A stretch of 64,000 bases of DNA from DASQFQ01 sp963722815 (GTDB taxonomy: Bacteria; Actinomycetota; Thermoleophilia; Solirubrobacterales; Solirubrobacteraceae): NCBI GenBank assembly GCA_963722815.1, contig CAVROM010000001.1, positions 62,001 through 126,000 of the forward strand. Direction: 5' to 3'. The notes under the pieces were generated by a model. That model was not told the DNA's origin, made no database searches, and saw nothing but the letters and a program-made list of their open reading frames with translations. Shown here piece by piece: positions 1-8,541 of this stretch (its first letter is position 1; every line of letters starts with the position of its first letter). The position numbers and the translations under genes are program-made.

Positions 1-72
1 CTCGCGGCGCTCCCGGTCGGCGTCGATCTCCTCGACGAAGGCGGCCTCGAAATCGGCCAGGCTCTGTCGCAT
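1..72 (-). CDS. 5' end of an unidentified gene (runs off the window)
   Basis: An ATG on the minus strand at 70-72 opens a frame that stays open to the left edge, giving 24 residues that begin MRQSLADFEAAFVEEIDAD. The fragment is acidic and helical-looking and has no signal peptide. It is too short to assign to a family. It lies 23 bp downstream of the nuclease gene stop on the same strand, so the two may be co-transcribed. Confidence 0.45.
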   Translation of the reverse strand, partial: MRQSLADFEAAFVEEIDADRERRE

Positions 73-95
73 GCGCGTTGCCACGGCAGAAGATC

Positions 96-608
96 TTATG
101 ACGATCGGCAAGATGACCACAGCCCGCGCCCTTTGCGGCGTGCGACGGTGGCCAGCGTCCGGAACTCGTTCGCGTGCGCCACGTTGGGCGGGATCGTCAG
201 CGGGACGGCGTAGCCGCCGGTCACCAGCGTGGCGTTGATGAACAGGTTGTCGCGCGTCCGGTAGACATACGCCAGCAGCCGCCCGTAGCGGTCGCGCTCC
301 TCCGCATCGCGCACGAAGCGCACCCGCTCGCCGGCCACCAGTCGCTTGTTGAACGCGCTCGCCCGCTTGGCGAAGCACTGCACCGGCGTGCCGGGCTTGA
401 CCGACTCCGGCGTGTCGACCCCGATGTAGCGCACGCTCTCGTCGCGCCCGCCGACCATCACGTGGATCGTGTCCCCGTCGACGACGCGCGTGACCTGCCC
501 GCTCGTGGCCGATGCCGCCGATGGGGCCGGGTCGGGCGACCCCGCCGCCGCGGTGTAGACCGCGACGCCGAGAACCGCCAGAACCAGGATGAGCCGCGCC
601 CGTGACAT
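96..608 (-). CDS. Secreted thermonuclease-family (SNase) protein
   Basis: A 170-aa protein of the staphylococcal nuclease fold, expected to hydrolyse DNA or RNA in a Ca2+-dependent way outside the cell. Residues 1-22 form a typical signal peptide (MSRARLILVLAVLGVAVYTA), followed by a short Ala/Pro/Ser linker. The nuclease domain covers about 38-167. It holds the family signatures VVDGDTI, RYIGVDTPE (catalytic Arg and Glu) and RDRYGRLLAYVY with the second catalytic Arg. Length is normal for single-domain secreted SNases. The ATG at 606-608 directly precedes the signal peptide. The frame is intact, so the product should be functional. Confidence 0.88.
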   Translation of the reverse strand: MSRARLILVLAVLGVAVYTAAAGSPDPAPSAASATSGQVTRVVDGDTIHVMVGGRDESVRYIGVDTPESVKPGTPVQCFAKRASAFNKRLVAGERVRFVRDAEERDRYGRLLAYVYRTRDNLFINATLVTGGYAVPLTIPPNVAHANEFRTLATVARRKGRGLWSSCRSS

Positions 609-666
609 CGGCGCCCGACGCTAGCCGGGCGCCCGGTTGTCACGGGCGAGGTCTTGCAGCTGGGCG

Positions 667-1596
667 CTAGACCCGCGCGGACGCTTCCGCGTCGTCGTAG
701 ACCTTGATGAAGCGCAGGTAGTTGTCGGCGATCTGCTCGGCTGCCTTGCGGCGGTCGAGCCCCTCCTCGAGGAAGCCCTTCAGCGAGTCCCACCAGATCG
801 AGCGGCCGATCGCGAAGCCGATGAAGCCCTCCACCGGCGCGGCGACCTTCAGCCACTCGTCGACCTTCTCGTCGGACGCGCCGCGGCCCAGCAGCACCGA
901 GGTGACGCCCTCGCGCCCCTCGCCGGTGCGGGTCTGCTTGATCAGCATCTCGGCGTCGTCCTGCGAGTCGACGCCCTCGATCTTCCAGATGTCGACCTCG
1001 ATCCCGAAGTCCTGGATCTGCTCGATCGCGCGCCGCATCAGCTCCGGGCGCAGCTCTTGCGTCGTAGCGGTCGGAGTCGCCGCCGACCTGACTCGAGCTG
1101 GGCGTCCTCGGCCGGGCACCAGCAGCTCGAAGAGGAACTTGCGGTCGTGCTCGTGCAGCCAGTCGGAGAGCTCCTTGAGCCGGCCGAGCTGGCGCTCGTT
1201 CATCTCGGCGTCGCCGTCGGGATTCAGACGCACGAGGACCTTCGAGAAGTCGGGGTCGTTGTCGAGGATGTGCTGCCCGAAGTCCTCGTCGTACTGGAAG
1301 TCGAACTCCTCCTGGCCGGACTTCTCGACCGGCTGGGCGAGCTTGAGCCCGTGCTCGCGGGCGAGCTTCGGGATGTCGGAGCCGAACTGCTCGTCGACGA
1401 GAACACCCGTGGCGTCGGCGTCGACGCCGCGCTCGACGGCGATCTCCATGCCCTCGTAGATCAGCTTCTTGGCGTCGCTGATCGTGTCGGTCTCCTCCGG
1501 GGTCGGGTCGCCCTCGATCCCGAACATCTTCTTCTGGAAGGAGCCCCGGTGGTCGAAGGCGAGGATGTAGAGCTTTCCGTCGTAGCCGAGGGCCAT
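667..1596 (-). CDS. IolC C-terminal-like (DUF2090) aldolase-fold protein
   Basis: This protein of about 309 aa resembles the C-terminal TIM-barrel domain of IolC, known as DUF2090 and related to 2-deoxy-5-keto-gluconate 6-phosphate aldolases. Recognisable blocks are LYILAFDHRGSFQKKMFG, GVLVDEQFG, KVLVRLNPDGD, WKIEGVDS and FAIGRSIWWD. The ATG at 1594-1596 is preceded by AAAGGTGG at good spacing. Residues near 1045-1115 read as low-similarity Arg/Ala/Thr sequence. Removing three single bases (near 1056, 1078 and 1111) restores a family-like stretch (VPAEDAQLESVGGDSDRYD), and the frame then closes perfectly. That points to three read errors. It is divergent from the YbdK gene with 57 bp between the starts. 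The substrate is unknown. Confidence 0.75.
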   Translation of the reverse strand: MALGYDGKLYILAFDHRGSFQKKMFGIEGDPTPEETDTISDAKKLIYEGMEIAVERGVDADATGVLVDEQFGSDIPKLAREHGLKLAQPVEKSGQEEFDFQYDEDFGQHILDNDPDFSKVLVRLNPDGDAEMNERQLGRLKELSDWLHEHDRKFLFELLVPGRGRPARVRSAATPTATTQELRPELMRRAIEQIQDFGIEVDIWKIEGVDSQDDAEMLIKQTRTGEGREGVTSVLLGRGASDEKVDEWLKVAAPVEGFIGFAIGRSIWWDSLKGFLEEGLDRRKAAEQIADNYLRFIKVYDDAEASARV

Positions 1597-1653
1597 GGTC
1601 GGTCCACCTTTGTCGTCACTTGTCGAGAGGCCCACAGGCTACCCTCCCGCGCC

Positions 1654-2763
1654 GTGAAGCCGAACTTCAGCGGCCCGAGCTACACGCTCGGCATCGAGGA
1701 GGAGTTGATGATCGTCGAGCGCGAGACGTGGGATCTCGTGAACGCGATCGAGGACCTGCTCGAAGAGGCCGAGGGCGCGGAGGAGGAGATCAAGCCCGAG
1801 CTCCACGAATCCGTGCTCGAGATCGCGACGAAGCCGTGCCAGGACACGCGCGAGGCGGGCGCCGAGCTGCGCGGCCTGCGCCGCCGGGTGGCGGAGATCG
1901 CCGGCCGCCGCGACCTCGCGATCGGCTCGGCCGGCACGCACCCGTTCGCGCTCTGGGAGGACCAGCGGATCTCCGGCCGCCCGCGCTACCGCGACCTGAT
2001 CAACGCGCTGCGCTTCGTGGCCCGCCAGGAGGTCATCTTCGGGCTCCACGTGCACGTCGGGATCGACGACGCCGACAAGGCCATCCACGTCGCCAACGGG
2101 ATGCGCGTCCACGTGCCGCTGCTGCTCGCGCTGTCGGCCAACTCGCCGTTCTGGCGCGGCCAGGCGACCGGGCTGGCCTCGACGCGGATGCCGATCTTCC
2201 GCCAGTTCCCGCGCGTCGGGATGCCGCCGGCCTACCGCGACTGGAAGGACTTCGACGAGCGCATCGGCGCGATGGTCGAGGCGAAGACCGTCGAGGACTA
2301 CACCTACCTCTGGTACGACGTCCGCCCGCACCCGAACTTCGGCACGGTCGAGGTGCGCGCGATGGACGGGCAGACCCGGGTCGAGCACACGCTCGGGCTC
2401 GCGGCGCTGATCCAGGCGATGGCCAAGGAGCTGGCCGAGCACTTCGAGTCCGGCGAGAAGCTCGGCGAGTACCCGTTCGAGATGCTCGACGAGAACCGCT
2501 GGGTCGCGTCGCGCCACGGGCTCGACGGCGAGATGGTCGATCTCCCGAGCTACGACCGCGTGCCGACGCGGGAGCTCGCCCGCCGCGTCCTCGACCGCCT
2601 GCGCCCGCACGCGGAGGAGCTCGGATCCGAGGCCGAGCTCGCCGGGATCGACGACATCCTGGAGAAGGGCAACGGCGCCCACCGGCAGGCCGTCGTCTAC
2701 GAGGCGAACCACGATCTCCACGAGGTCATGCACGAGATCGCAGAAGCGTCCATACCGGAGTAG
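1654..2763 (+). CDS. ybdK: YbdK-type carboxylate-amine ligase (GCS2 family)
   Basis: A 369-aa member of the glutamate-cysteine ligase 2 family. Such proteins have weak ATP-dependent glutamate-cysteine ligase activity, and their physiological substrate is usually unknown. Seen motifs: the N-terminal YTLGIEEELMIV (the acidic metal-binding strand), ELHESVLEIATKPC, GSAGTHPFA, GLHVHVGIDD, NSPFWRG and the C-terminal NGAHRQ. The GTG at 1654 was chosen because the conserved core starts about ten residues later. An in-frame upstream extension overlaps the neighbouring gene and shows no homology. It is divergent from the IolC-like gene. The frame is complete and undamaged. Confidence 0.88.
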   Translation: MKPNFSGPSYTLGIEEELMIVERETWDLVNAIEDLLEEAEGAEEEIKPELHESVLEIATKPCQDTREAGAELRGLRRRVAEIAGRRDLAIGSAGTHPFALWEDQRISGRPRYRDLINALRFVARQEVIFGLHVHVGIDDADKAIHVANGMRVHVPLLLALSANSPFWRGQATGLASTRMPIFRQFPRVGMPPAYRDWKDFDERIGAMVEAKTVEDYTYLWYDVRPHPNFGTVEVRAMDGQTRVEHTLGLAALIQAMAKELAEHFESGEKLGEYPFEMLDENRWVASRHGLDGEMVDLPSYDRVPTRELARRVLDRLRPHAEELGSEAELAGIDDILEKGNGAHRQAVVYEANHDLHEVMHEIAEASIPE

Positions 2764-2785
2764 CCGTCGGCGTAGACTCGGAGGC

Positions 2786-3554
2786 GTGTCGAGCGGCCCA
2801 GAGCTCTTCGTCGTCTGCAAGAAGTGCAACTCCGAGGTGTCTCCGTACATCACGGAGTGCCCGTACTGCGGCACGCGCCTGCGCAAGCGGGCCCCGAAGC
2901 TCGAGAAAGGCGGCGTCTCGAAGGCCTCTCGCCGGCGCGAGCGGCCGAAGCTGAGCCGGCTGCGGCCGGGCGAGATCCCCGGCGTGCGCGCCGACCGGCG
3001 GCCCTACGCGACGATCTTCCTGGTCCTCGCCTCGGTCCTGGTCACGCTGTTCTTCCAGGTTCGCGCCCTCAACGTCATCAACTACCTCGACGACGTGGTC
3101 GCGACGAGCCCGCTCAACGGCGACTACTGGAAGCTCGTCACGCAGCTGTTCGTGTACTGGCCTTCGACCAGCCTACGAGGTGGCGGCGCTGGCCGCGATC
3201 TTCCTGTTCGGCTGGCTGCTGGAGCGTCGCCACGGCAAGTGGGCGCCGCTGCTCGTCTTCTTCGTCGGCGGCGTCGCCGGTTCGGCCGCCGTCCTCGCCA
3301 TCGACCCGCATGGCGGCACGGTAGGCGCCAACTCGGCGGCGCTGGCGCTGCTGGCGGCGTGGTCAATGCGCGACATCCTGGCCCGACGGCGCGGCGAGGA
3401 GGACGACGCCGACCTGCTCGGCGTGCTGGCGATCGCGATCGTGCTCGTGCTGCTGCCGGCGGTCTCGCCACTCCCGAACTCGCTGGCCGGGCTGACCGGC
3501 GGCGTGGTCGGGATCCTGCTCGGGCTGCTGCTGGCCCGCCTGCCGCAGCGCTAG
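2786..3554 (+). CDS. Rhomboid-like membrane protein with N-terminal zinc ribbon (frame broken)
   Basis: The first part (GTG 2786 to about 3165) encodes a zinc ribbon with CKKC and CPYC pairs, a basic linker and a first membrane segment, then QLFVY. From about 3172 the conserved sequence continues in another frame (YEVAALAAIFLFGWLLERR) through several membrane helices to the stop at 3554. An indel near 3165-3172 explains this. The architecture matches the actinobacterial rhomboid family, which are intramembrane serine proteases. The usual GASG serine motif reads GANSAALA and the last-helix GH(L)GG motif reads GLTGG, so both catalytic residues appear to be missing. It is probably a rhomboid pseudoprotease. 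Confidence 0.68.
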
Positions 3555-3564
3555 CTAGGCCCCG

Positions 3565-4563
3565 CTAGCGGACGACGATCGTCCCGGGCTCTCCGGCGAC
3601 GAGCCGGCCGACCGCCCAGCCCTCCATCTCCGCCGGCACCGCGGCGAGCAGGCCGCCGGAGGTCATCGCGTCGCACAGCAGTCGCGCCGCGGCTCCGGGA
3701 CAGTGCCGGCCCAGGTGGTGAACGGCTCCGCGTCGCGCCGGTTCCGCGCGAGCCCGCCCGCGAGCGCGTCCTCGGTCTCCAGCAGCGCCAGCACGCCCTT
3801 GATCGCGGGGACGGCGGCCGCGTCGATCTCCGCCGCGAGCCCGCTCGCCGCCGCCAGCTCGTGGACATGGCCCAGCAGCCCGAAGCCGGTGACGTCGGTG
3901 AGCGCGTGCGCCCCCGCGGCGCGGGCGTGCTCGGCCGCGCGGTCGTTGAGCGTCGTCATCACGTCGATCGCCCGCTCGACCAGGTCGTCGTCCGCGAGCC
4001 CGCGCTTGATCGCGGTCGCCACCGTCCCGGCCCCGAGCGGCTTGGTCAGCACGAGCGTGTCGCCGGCCCGGCCGCCGGCGTTGGTGAGGATCGCGTCGGG
4101 GTGCACGGTGCCGGTGACCGCGAGGCCGTACTTCGGCTCGGGATCGTCGATCGAGTGGCCTCCGACGATGCTCGCCCCGGCGGCCGCGACGGCGTCGCCC
4201 CCGCCGCGCAGGATCTCCGCCAGCAACTCCGGCCCGAGCGTCTCGAGCGGGTACGCGACGAGGTTGAGCGCCGACACCGGCACGCCGCCCATCGCGTAGA
4301 TGTCGCTCAGCGCGTTGGTCGCGGCGATGCGCCCGAACGCGTACGGGATCGTCGACGATCGGGGTGAAGAAGTCGGCGGTCTGGACGAGCGCGAGGTCGT
4401 CGGTGAGGCGGACGACGCCGGCGTCGTCGGCGGTCGCGGTGGCGACCAGCACGCGCGGATCGCTCGGTTGGGGGAGGCCCGCGACGATCGGCCGCAGGTC
4501 GGCGGCCGACAGCTTGCAGCCGCAGCCGGCGCCGTGCGAGAGGGAGGTCAGGGCGGGGGGCAT
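3565..4563 (-). CDS. selD: Selenide, water dikinase SelD (two frame breaks)
   Basis: SelD makes selenophosphate from selenide and ATP for selenocysteine or selenouridine synthesis. The N-terminus has GAGCGCKL, matching the catalytic Cys...Lys loop (Cys form, not Sec). Later blocks are LVQTADFFTPIVDDP, YAFGRIAATNALSDIYAMGG, GGHSIDDPEPKYGLAVTG, DVTGFGLLGH and MTSGGLLAAVP. The frame changes near 4345, where one extra C in GATCCCGTACGC would convert back to DPYAFG. It changes back near 3690, where one G is missing in CCGGAGCCGCGG. The two errors cancel, so the native gene is probably an intact protein of about 333 aa. No selA, selB or selC is in the window. Confidence 0.85.
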   Translation of the reverse strand: MPPALTSLSHGAGCGCKLSAADLRPIVAGLPQPSDPRVLVATATADDAGVVRLTDDLALVQTADFFTPIVDDPVRVRAHRRDQRAERHLRDGRRAGVGAQPRRVPARDARAGVAGGDPARRGRRRRGRRGEHRRRPLDRRSRAEVRPRGHRHRAPRRDPHQRRRPGRRHARADQAARGRDGGDRDQARARGRRPGRAGDRRDDDAQRPRGRARPRRGGARAHRRHRLRAAGPCPRAGGGERARGGDRRGRRPRDQGRAGAAGDRGRARGRARAEPARRGAVHHLGRHCPGAAARLLCDAMTSGGLLAAVPAEMEGWAVGRLVAGEPGTIVVR

Positions 4564-4585
4564 CTCCCGCCTATCATGCCCGGCC

Positions 4586-4900
4586 GTGCCCGAGTACACC
4601 GACGCGCAGCTCGACGCTGCCGTGGAGGCGCTCAGCGACCCGGAGAAGCTCGAGGAGGCCCAGCGGCTGGTGGCGAGCACCGCGCCGCAGCTGCAGGGGA
4701 TCCTCAACCAGGCGCTCGAGTCCGCGGACTGGTTCGGCTCGGCCCATCAGGCCGAGGTGCTGCGCGCCGCCGGCATCGCGGACCCCGACGAGCGGATCGC
4801 CGCCGTGCGGACGCTGATCGCCGAGGAGACGCGCGTGAGCATGCTGATCGGCGTCGCGGTCGGGTACGAGCTCGCGAGACAGCTAGAGCAAGGAGACTGA
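4586..4900 (+). CDS. Small conserved-looking protein of unknown function
   Basis: A 104-aa acidic, Ala/Glu/Leu-rich, apparently all-helical protein that I do not recognise. It has no signal peptide, membrane segment or Cys pair. It starts at GTG 4586 (PEYTDAQLDAAVEAL follows the start), 22 bp from the divergent selD start. It ends 6 bp before the ATG of the metal-dependent hydrolase, with the sequence between serving as that gene's ribosome-binding site (AAGGAGA). The spacing suggests co-transcription with the hydrolase. Confidence 0.65.
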   Translation: MPEYTDAQLDAAVEALSDPEKLEEAQRLVASTAPQLQGILNQALESADWFGSAHQAEVLRAAGIADPDERIAAVRTLIAEETRVSMLIGVAVGYELARQLEQGD

Positions 4901-4906
4901 TCGAAC

Positions 4907-5594
4907 ATGGCAGTGGACATCCGGTTCCTGGGCCACTCGGCCGTCGAGCTCACGTCGGGCGACGTGAACGTGCTGATCGACCCGTTCATCACCGGCAACC
5001 CGAAGGCGGCGGTCGAGGCTTCGGAGCTGGAGCCGAACCACATCTTCCTGACCCACGGGCACCAGGACCACTACGGCGACATCGTCGACATCGCCAAGCG
5101 CACCGGCGCGACCGTGGTGGCGCTGACCGAGATCGCCGGCGAGCTCGAGGGGGAGGGGCTCGAGCACGTCTACAACCCCAACTTCGGCGGCACGGTCACG
5201 TTCGACTGGGGCTGGGTCAAGCTGGTACCCGCGTTCCACACCTCGACCACGCCCAAGGGCACCGTCACCCCGCCCGCCGGCCTGCTCGTCAACATCGGCG
5301 GCACGCTCGTCTACCACCTCGGCGACACCGCGCTGTTCTCCGACCTCCAGCTGATCTCCCGCCGCGGCGACAAAGTCGACGTCGCGCTGGTGCCGATCGG
5401 CGGCCACTTCACGATGGACCGCTACGACGCGGTCACCGCCGTCGAGTTCATCGATCCCGCGACGGTGATCCCGGTCCACTACGACACGTTCCCGCCGATC
5501 GAGACCGACGCCGAGGCGTTCAAGGCCGACGTCGAGTCGCAGACCAGCGCCAGGCGTCGTGATCCTGCAGCCCGGGGAGACGCACTCCGCGTGA
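4907..5594 (+). CDS. UPF0173-type metal-dependent hydrolase (metallo-beta-lactamase fold)
   Basis: A 228-aa-class cytoplasmic hydrolase of the YtkL/UPF0173 branch. Metal ligands are visible in HGHQDH (residues 50-55), H111-region AFHTSTT, YHLGDTALF with the bridging Asp, and PVHYDTFP near the end. The start has AAGGAGA eight bases upstream. Conserved sequence runs to ADVESQTSA. The expected tail (QVVILQPGETHSA) is then in another frame because of an indel near 5553-5560, and its TGA at 5592-5594 overlaps the next GTG. The physiological substrate of this family is not known. Confidence 0.8.
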
Positions 5595-5866
5595 CCCACG
5601 CGATCGTCCTCATCGAAGCCGAGCGCACGGCGATGCCGTCGCTCGGCGGCCAGCTCGCCGACCTCGAGGGCGTCGCCGAGGCGTACTCGGTGACCGGCGA
5701 GTGGGACTTCGTCGCCATCATCCGCGTGCGCGAGCAGGAGGAGCTGGCGCCGCTGATCACCGGGCGGCTCGCGCAGATCGACGGGATCAGGCGCACGCAC
5801 ACGATGGTGGCCTTCGAGGTCTTCTCCGAGCACGACCTGGAGGCGCTGTTCTCGATCGGCGACTAG
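5591..5866 (+). CDS. Stand-alone Lrp/AsnC ligand-binding (RAM) domain protein
   Basis: A 91-aa protein consisting only of the ferredoxin-like RAM domain seen at the C-terminus of Lrp/AsnC regulators (THAIVLIEAE, VTGEWDFVAIIRV, GIRRTHTMVAFEVFS). It has no DNA-binding helix-turn-helix. Known stand-alone RAM proteins bind amino acids or modulate Lrp partners; the role here is unknown. The GTG start overlaps the TGA of the hydrolase (GTGA), so translation is probably coupled. Confidence 0.8.
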   Translation: MTHAIVLIEAERTAMPSLGGQLADLEGVAEAYSVTGEWDFVAIIRVREQEELAPLITGRLAQIDGIRRTHTMVAFEVFSEHDLEALFSIGD

Positions 5867-6267
5867 CTGCCGCGCTGCTCGTCGCGGCAGCGGTGGCGGT
5901 GGCGGGCTGCGGGGAGAAGCCCGAGCCGTCCACCACGGCGCCGAAGGCGCGGACGTCCCAGGCGGCCGGCGGCGGCGACGAGCAGCCGATCCGCCAGCGC
6001 GTCGCCTTCACGCTCGGGAAGCGCGCGATGAAGCCGGCGACGGCGCAGGTCGACGCGTTCCTCGGCATCCGGCTCGTCGTGCGCAACGCGTCCGGGCGGG
6101 CGCAGATCGTCGCGGTGCGCGGCGCGAAGCCGACCCAGGGCATCCGGGTGGCCAAGGGCGTCAGCGCCAGGCTCGATCTCGAGGGGCTGCGGCCCGGGAG
6201 CTACCGGATCCAGGGCCGGCCGACGAAGGCGCACGCCACGCTGGTCGTCAAGAAGACGACGCCCTGA
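5866..6267 (+). CDS. Putative lipoprotein (start uncertain)
   Basis: A frame of about 133 aa begins with a hydrophobic Ala/Val stretch ending in a lipobox-like VAGC. A linker rich in Pro, Ser and Thr follows, then a beta-rich domain (FLGIRLVVRNASG, GLRPGSYRIQGRPTKAHATLVV) resembling small cupredoxin-like or Ig-like folds. It would be exported and anchored by lipid. No ATG, GTG or TTG lies at the start of the signal sequence, so either a CTG is used or a base is missing near 5863-5880. It follows the RAM gene immediately and converges with the LuxR gene. Confidence 0.5.
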   Translation, partial: AAALLVAAAVAVAGCGEKPEPSTTAPKARTSQAAGGGDEQPIRQRVAFTLGKRAMKPATAQVDAFLGIRLVVRNASGRAQIVAVRGAKPTQGIRVAKGVSARLDLEGLRPGSYRIQGRPTKAHATLVVKKTTP

Positions 6268-6270
6268 GCG

Positions 6271-7336
6271 CTACAGCTGCGGCGGGCGATCGTCGAGGAA
6301 GACGCGCGCCACCAGCTCGCCGCGCGTGCTGACGCCGACCTTCTCGAAGATGACCTTGAGGTGGTCCTGCACCGTCCAGGCGGACAGGTACAGGCGCCGC
6401 GCGACCGCGCTCGTCGGGAGGCCTTCCGCGACGAGCCGGGTGACGGCGCGCTCACGCGGGGTGAGCCCGTAGGCGTCGGCGATCAGCGGCGCGAGATCGC
6501 GCGGCTGCGCGGGCTCGAGGGTCACCGCGGTGAGGGCGTCGGAGCCGGACCCGAGGGCCGAGCCGCGAACGACCAGCCAGCCTCCCCGCGCAGTCCGGAC
6601 GCGTGCGCGGGCCGCCGGGTGCTCCGTGCTCGCGCCGGCCGCGAGCCCGCGGGCGCGGGCGGCGACCGCGCTGACGGTCTGCGGTACCGGATGGCCAGGG
6701 CCGCTCTCGCGCAGCTCGTCGAGCCAGGCGTCGGCGGCGGCGTCGGACATCACGATCGCGTTGTCCGGGCCGAGGAGGAGCACGCCCGCCGGCTCGTCCT
6801 CCTCGTCGCCGGCGACGAGCAGGCGTCAGGACGGCGCGGCGCAGGCCGTCGGCGAGCACGCGGGACAGCGACGCCAGCGTGTCGGTCTCGGCCGCGGTGA
6901 AGTCGGGTTGGTCGTCCCCGCGCACAGGTCGCCGCCCCAGCCGTCCTCGGCCAGGACCGCGCGCAGCTCGTCGCCGAAGCGGTTGGGCGCGCTGAGCTCG
7001 CGGTGGCGGAGGCTGCGTCGAGGTCGCCGCCGGTCGCGTGGCTGAGCGCGGCCGCGGGCCGGTCGGACCGGGCCAGCACGCTGAACGCGTTGTGGTCTCC
7101 CCACCGCCCTCGATCTCGGCCATGCCGGCCCGGGTCGACTCGGGGAGGCCGCAGTCGACGAACTCGCTGGTGGGCAGCTGCGTCGACGGATCCATCATGA
7201 CCACGCAGACCCCGTCGGAGGGGACCGCTCGCCCGAGGACGCGGGCCGCTGCCCGGGCGTACCCGTCGACGTCGGCGCCGCGGGCGGCGAGCCCGACGAG
7301 GTCGTCACGGAGTCGCGCTGCCGGCACCGTCGCCAT
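6271..7336 (-). CDS. LuxR-family transcriptional regulator with GAF-like N-terminus (several frame breaks)
   Basis: The C-terminal half reads cleanly (6271 to about 6783). It has a PAS/GAF-like segment (LLLGPDNAIVMSDAAADAWL) and then a LuxR helix-turn-helix (LTPRERAVTRLVAEGLPTSA, YLSAWTVQDHLKVIFEKVGV). The N-terminal half is scattered over three frames between about 6800 and 7120. Conserved-looking pieces are SVLARSDRPAAALSHATGG, SAPNRFGDELRAVLAEDGW, DFTAAETDTLASLSRVLADG and RLLVAGDEEDEPAG. At least four single-base indels are needed to join them. The native protein would be about 355 aa. The ATG at 7334-7336 was chosen as the first Met before AARLRDDL. It is divergent from the methyltransferase gene. 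Confidence 0.7.
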
Positions 7337-7409
7337 GACCTGGAAGTTTCGCAGCCGCCAGGATCCTGGGATGCCGGTTTGCGCGGGAAGGTCGATAATC
7401 GGCGCCGTC

Positions 7410-8143
7410 ATGCACGAGGATCACTTCGGCCCCGAGATCGCCGCAGGCTACGACGACGACAGCGCCGCCATGTTCGCCCCCGAGGCGCTCGCGCCGGCCC
7501 TCGACCGGCCTCGAGGAGCTGGCGGCGGGCGGCCCCGCGCTCGAGTTCGCGATCGGCACCGGGCGGGTCGGGCTCCCACTCGCCGCCCGCGGCGTTGCCC
7601 GTGGCCGGCATCGAGCTGTCGGAGGCGATGGTCGAGCAGCTGCGCGCCAAGCCCGGCGGCGCCGAGCTCCCGGTGACGATCGGCGACATGGCCACGACCA
7701 AGGTCGACGGCACCTTCTCGCTCGTCTACCTGGTGTTCAACACCGTGGTGAACCTGACCTCGCAGGACGCGCAGGTGGAGTGTTTCGTCAACGCGGCGTC
7801 GCACCTGCGGCCCGGAGGCTGCTTCGTCATCGAGGTGAACGTCCCGCAGCTGCGTCGCCTGCCGCCCGGCGACCGGGCCAACGTGGCCAACGCCGGTCCC
7901 GACCTCTGGACCGTCCACGTCTTCGACGTCGTCGAGCAGGGGATCGTCGCCCACCACTTCACCGACACCGCGGACGGCGTGCGCCATCGCACGATCCCGT
8001 TCCGCTACGTGTGGCCCGCCGAGCTCGATCTGATGGCTCGGATCGCGGGGTTGCGGCTGCGGGACCGGTGGGGCGACTGGCGCGGCGGCGCCTTCACGGC
8101 GGAGAGCCGCAGCCACGTCTCCGTCTGGGAGAAGCCGGCCTGA
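7410..8143 (+). CDS. Class I SAM-dependent methyltransferase (two frame breaks)
   Basis: After MHEDHFGPEIAAGYDDDSA the SAM-binding motif I is in a different frame (ALEFAIGTGRVGLPLAARGV). The rest (GIELSEAMVEQLRAK, LVYLVFNTVVNLTSQDAQ, HLRPGGCFVIEVNVPQL) reads to the stop. Two extra bases, one near 7517 (GGCCTC for GGCTC) and one near 7594 (GGCGTTGCCC for GGCGTGCCC), account for the breaks exactly, since the locus is two bases longer than a multiple of three. The restored product is about 243 aa and cytoplasmic, with an unknown substrate. Its stop overlaps the next start as TGATG. Confidence 0.75.
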
Positions 8144-8490
8144 TGCCCGCCCGGAGCCCCGAGGAGATCCACGCGCTGCTCGCCGCCGCGGTCAACGCCG
8201 GCGACGCCGACGCGTTCGCCGAGCTGCACGAGCCCGCTGCGACGGTGATCGTGCCGCCCGACGGCCGCTGCGTCAGCGGCAGAGACGCGATCCGGGCCGC
8301 CGTGCGGCCCGTCCTCGCCCTCGGCCCCACCGCCGAGATCGAGCTCGTCGACACGCTCCACTCGGGCGACCTCGCGCTCACGTTCGCGCGCGTCGAGGTG
8401 TTCGGCGCCGTCACCCGCGGGACCGTCGTGTCCCGCCGCCAGGCCGACGGCAGCTGGCGCATCGTGCTCGACAACCCGCTGAGCCCGTGA
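8143..8490 (+). CDS. SnoaL/DUF4440-like (NTF2-fold) protein
   Basis: A 115-aa single-domain protein with the NTF2-fold pattern: an N-terminal helix pair (PEEIHALLAAAVNAGDADAF), then ELHEPAATVIVPPDG, a helix SGRDAIRAAV, and paired strands ending in GSWRIVLDNPL. Members act as small isomerases or hydrolases, or have no known activity. The ATG overlaps the methyltransferase stop by one base, implying translational coupling and perhaps a shared substrate. Confidence 0.75.
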   Translation: MPARSPEEIHALLAAAVNAGDADAFAELHEPAATVIVPPDGRCVSGRDAIRAAVRPVLALGPTAEIELVDTLHSGDLALTFARVEVFGAVTRGTVVSRRQADGSWRIVLDNPLSP

Positions 8491-8541
8491 GACGGCCGTG
8501 TTGAGTTGGCCAGCCAGCCAGTCGCCTGTAGGCTGCGCGGC

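Noticed and set aside
637..1653. In-frame extension upstream of the YbdK gene
   Set aside because: It is the antisense of the DUF2090 gene and has no similarity to the family; GTG 1654 fits the conserved start.
3565..4563. Programmed frameshifting in selD
   Set aside because: The two shifts lie in ordinary sequence without slippery sites, cancel each other, and match the pattern of indels elsewhere.
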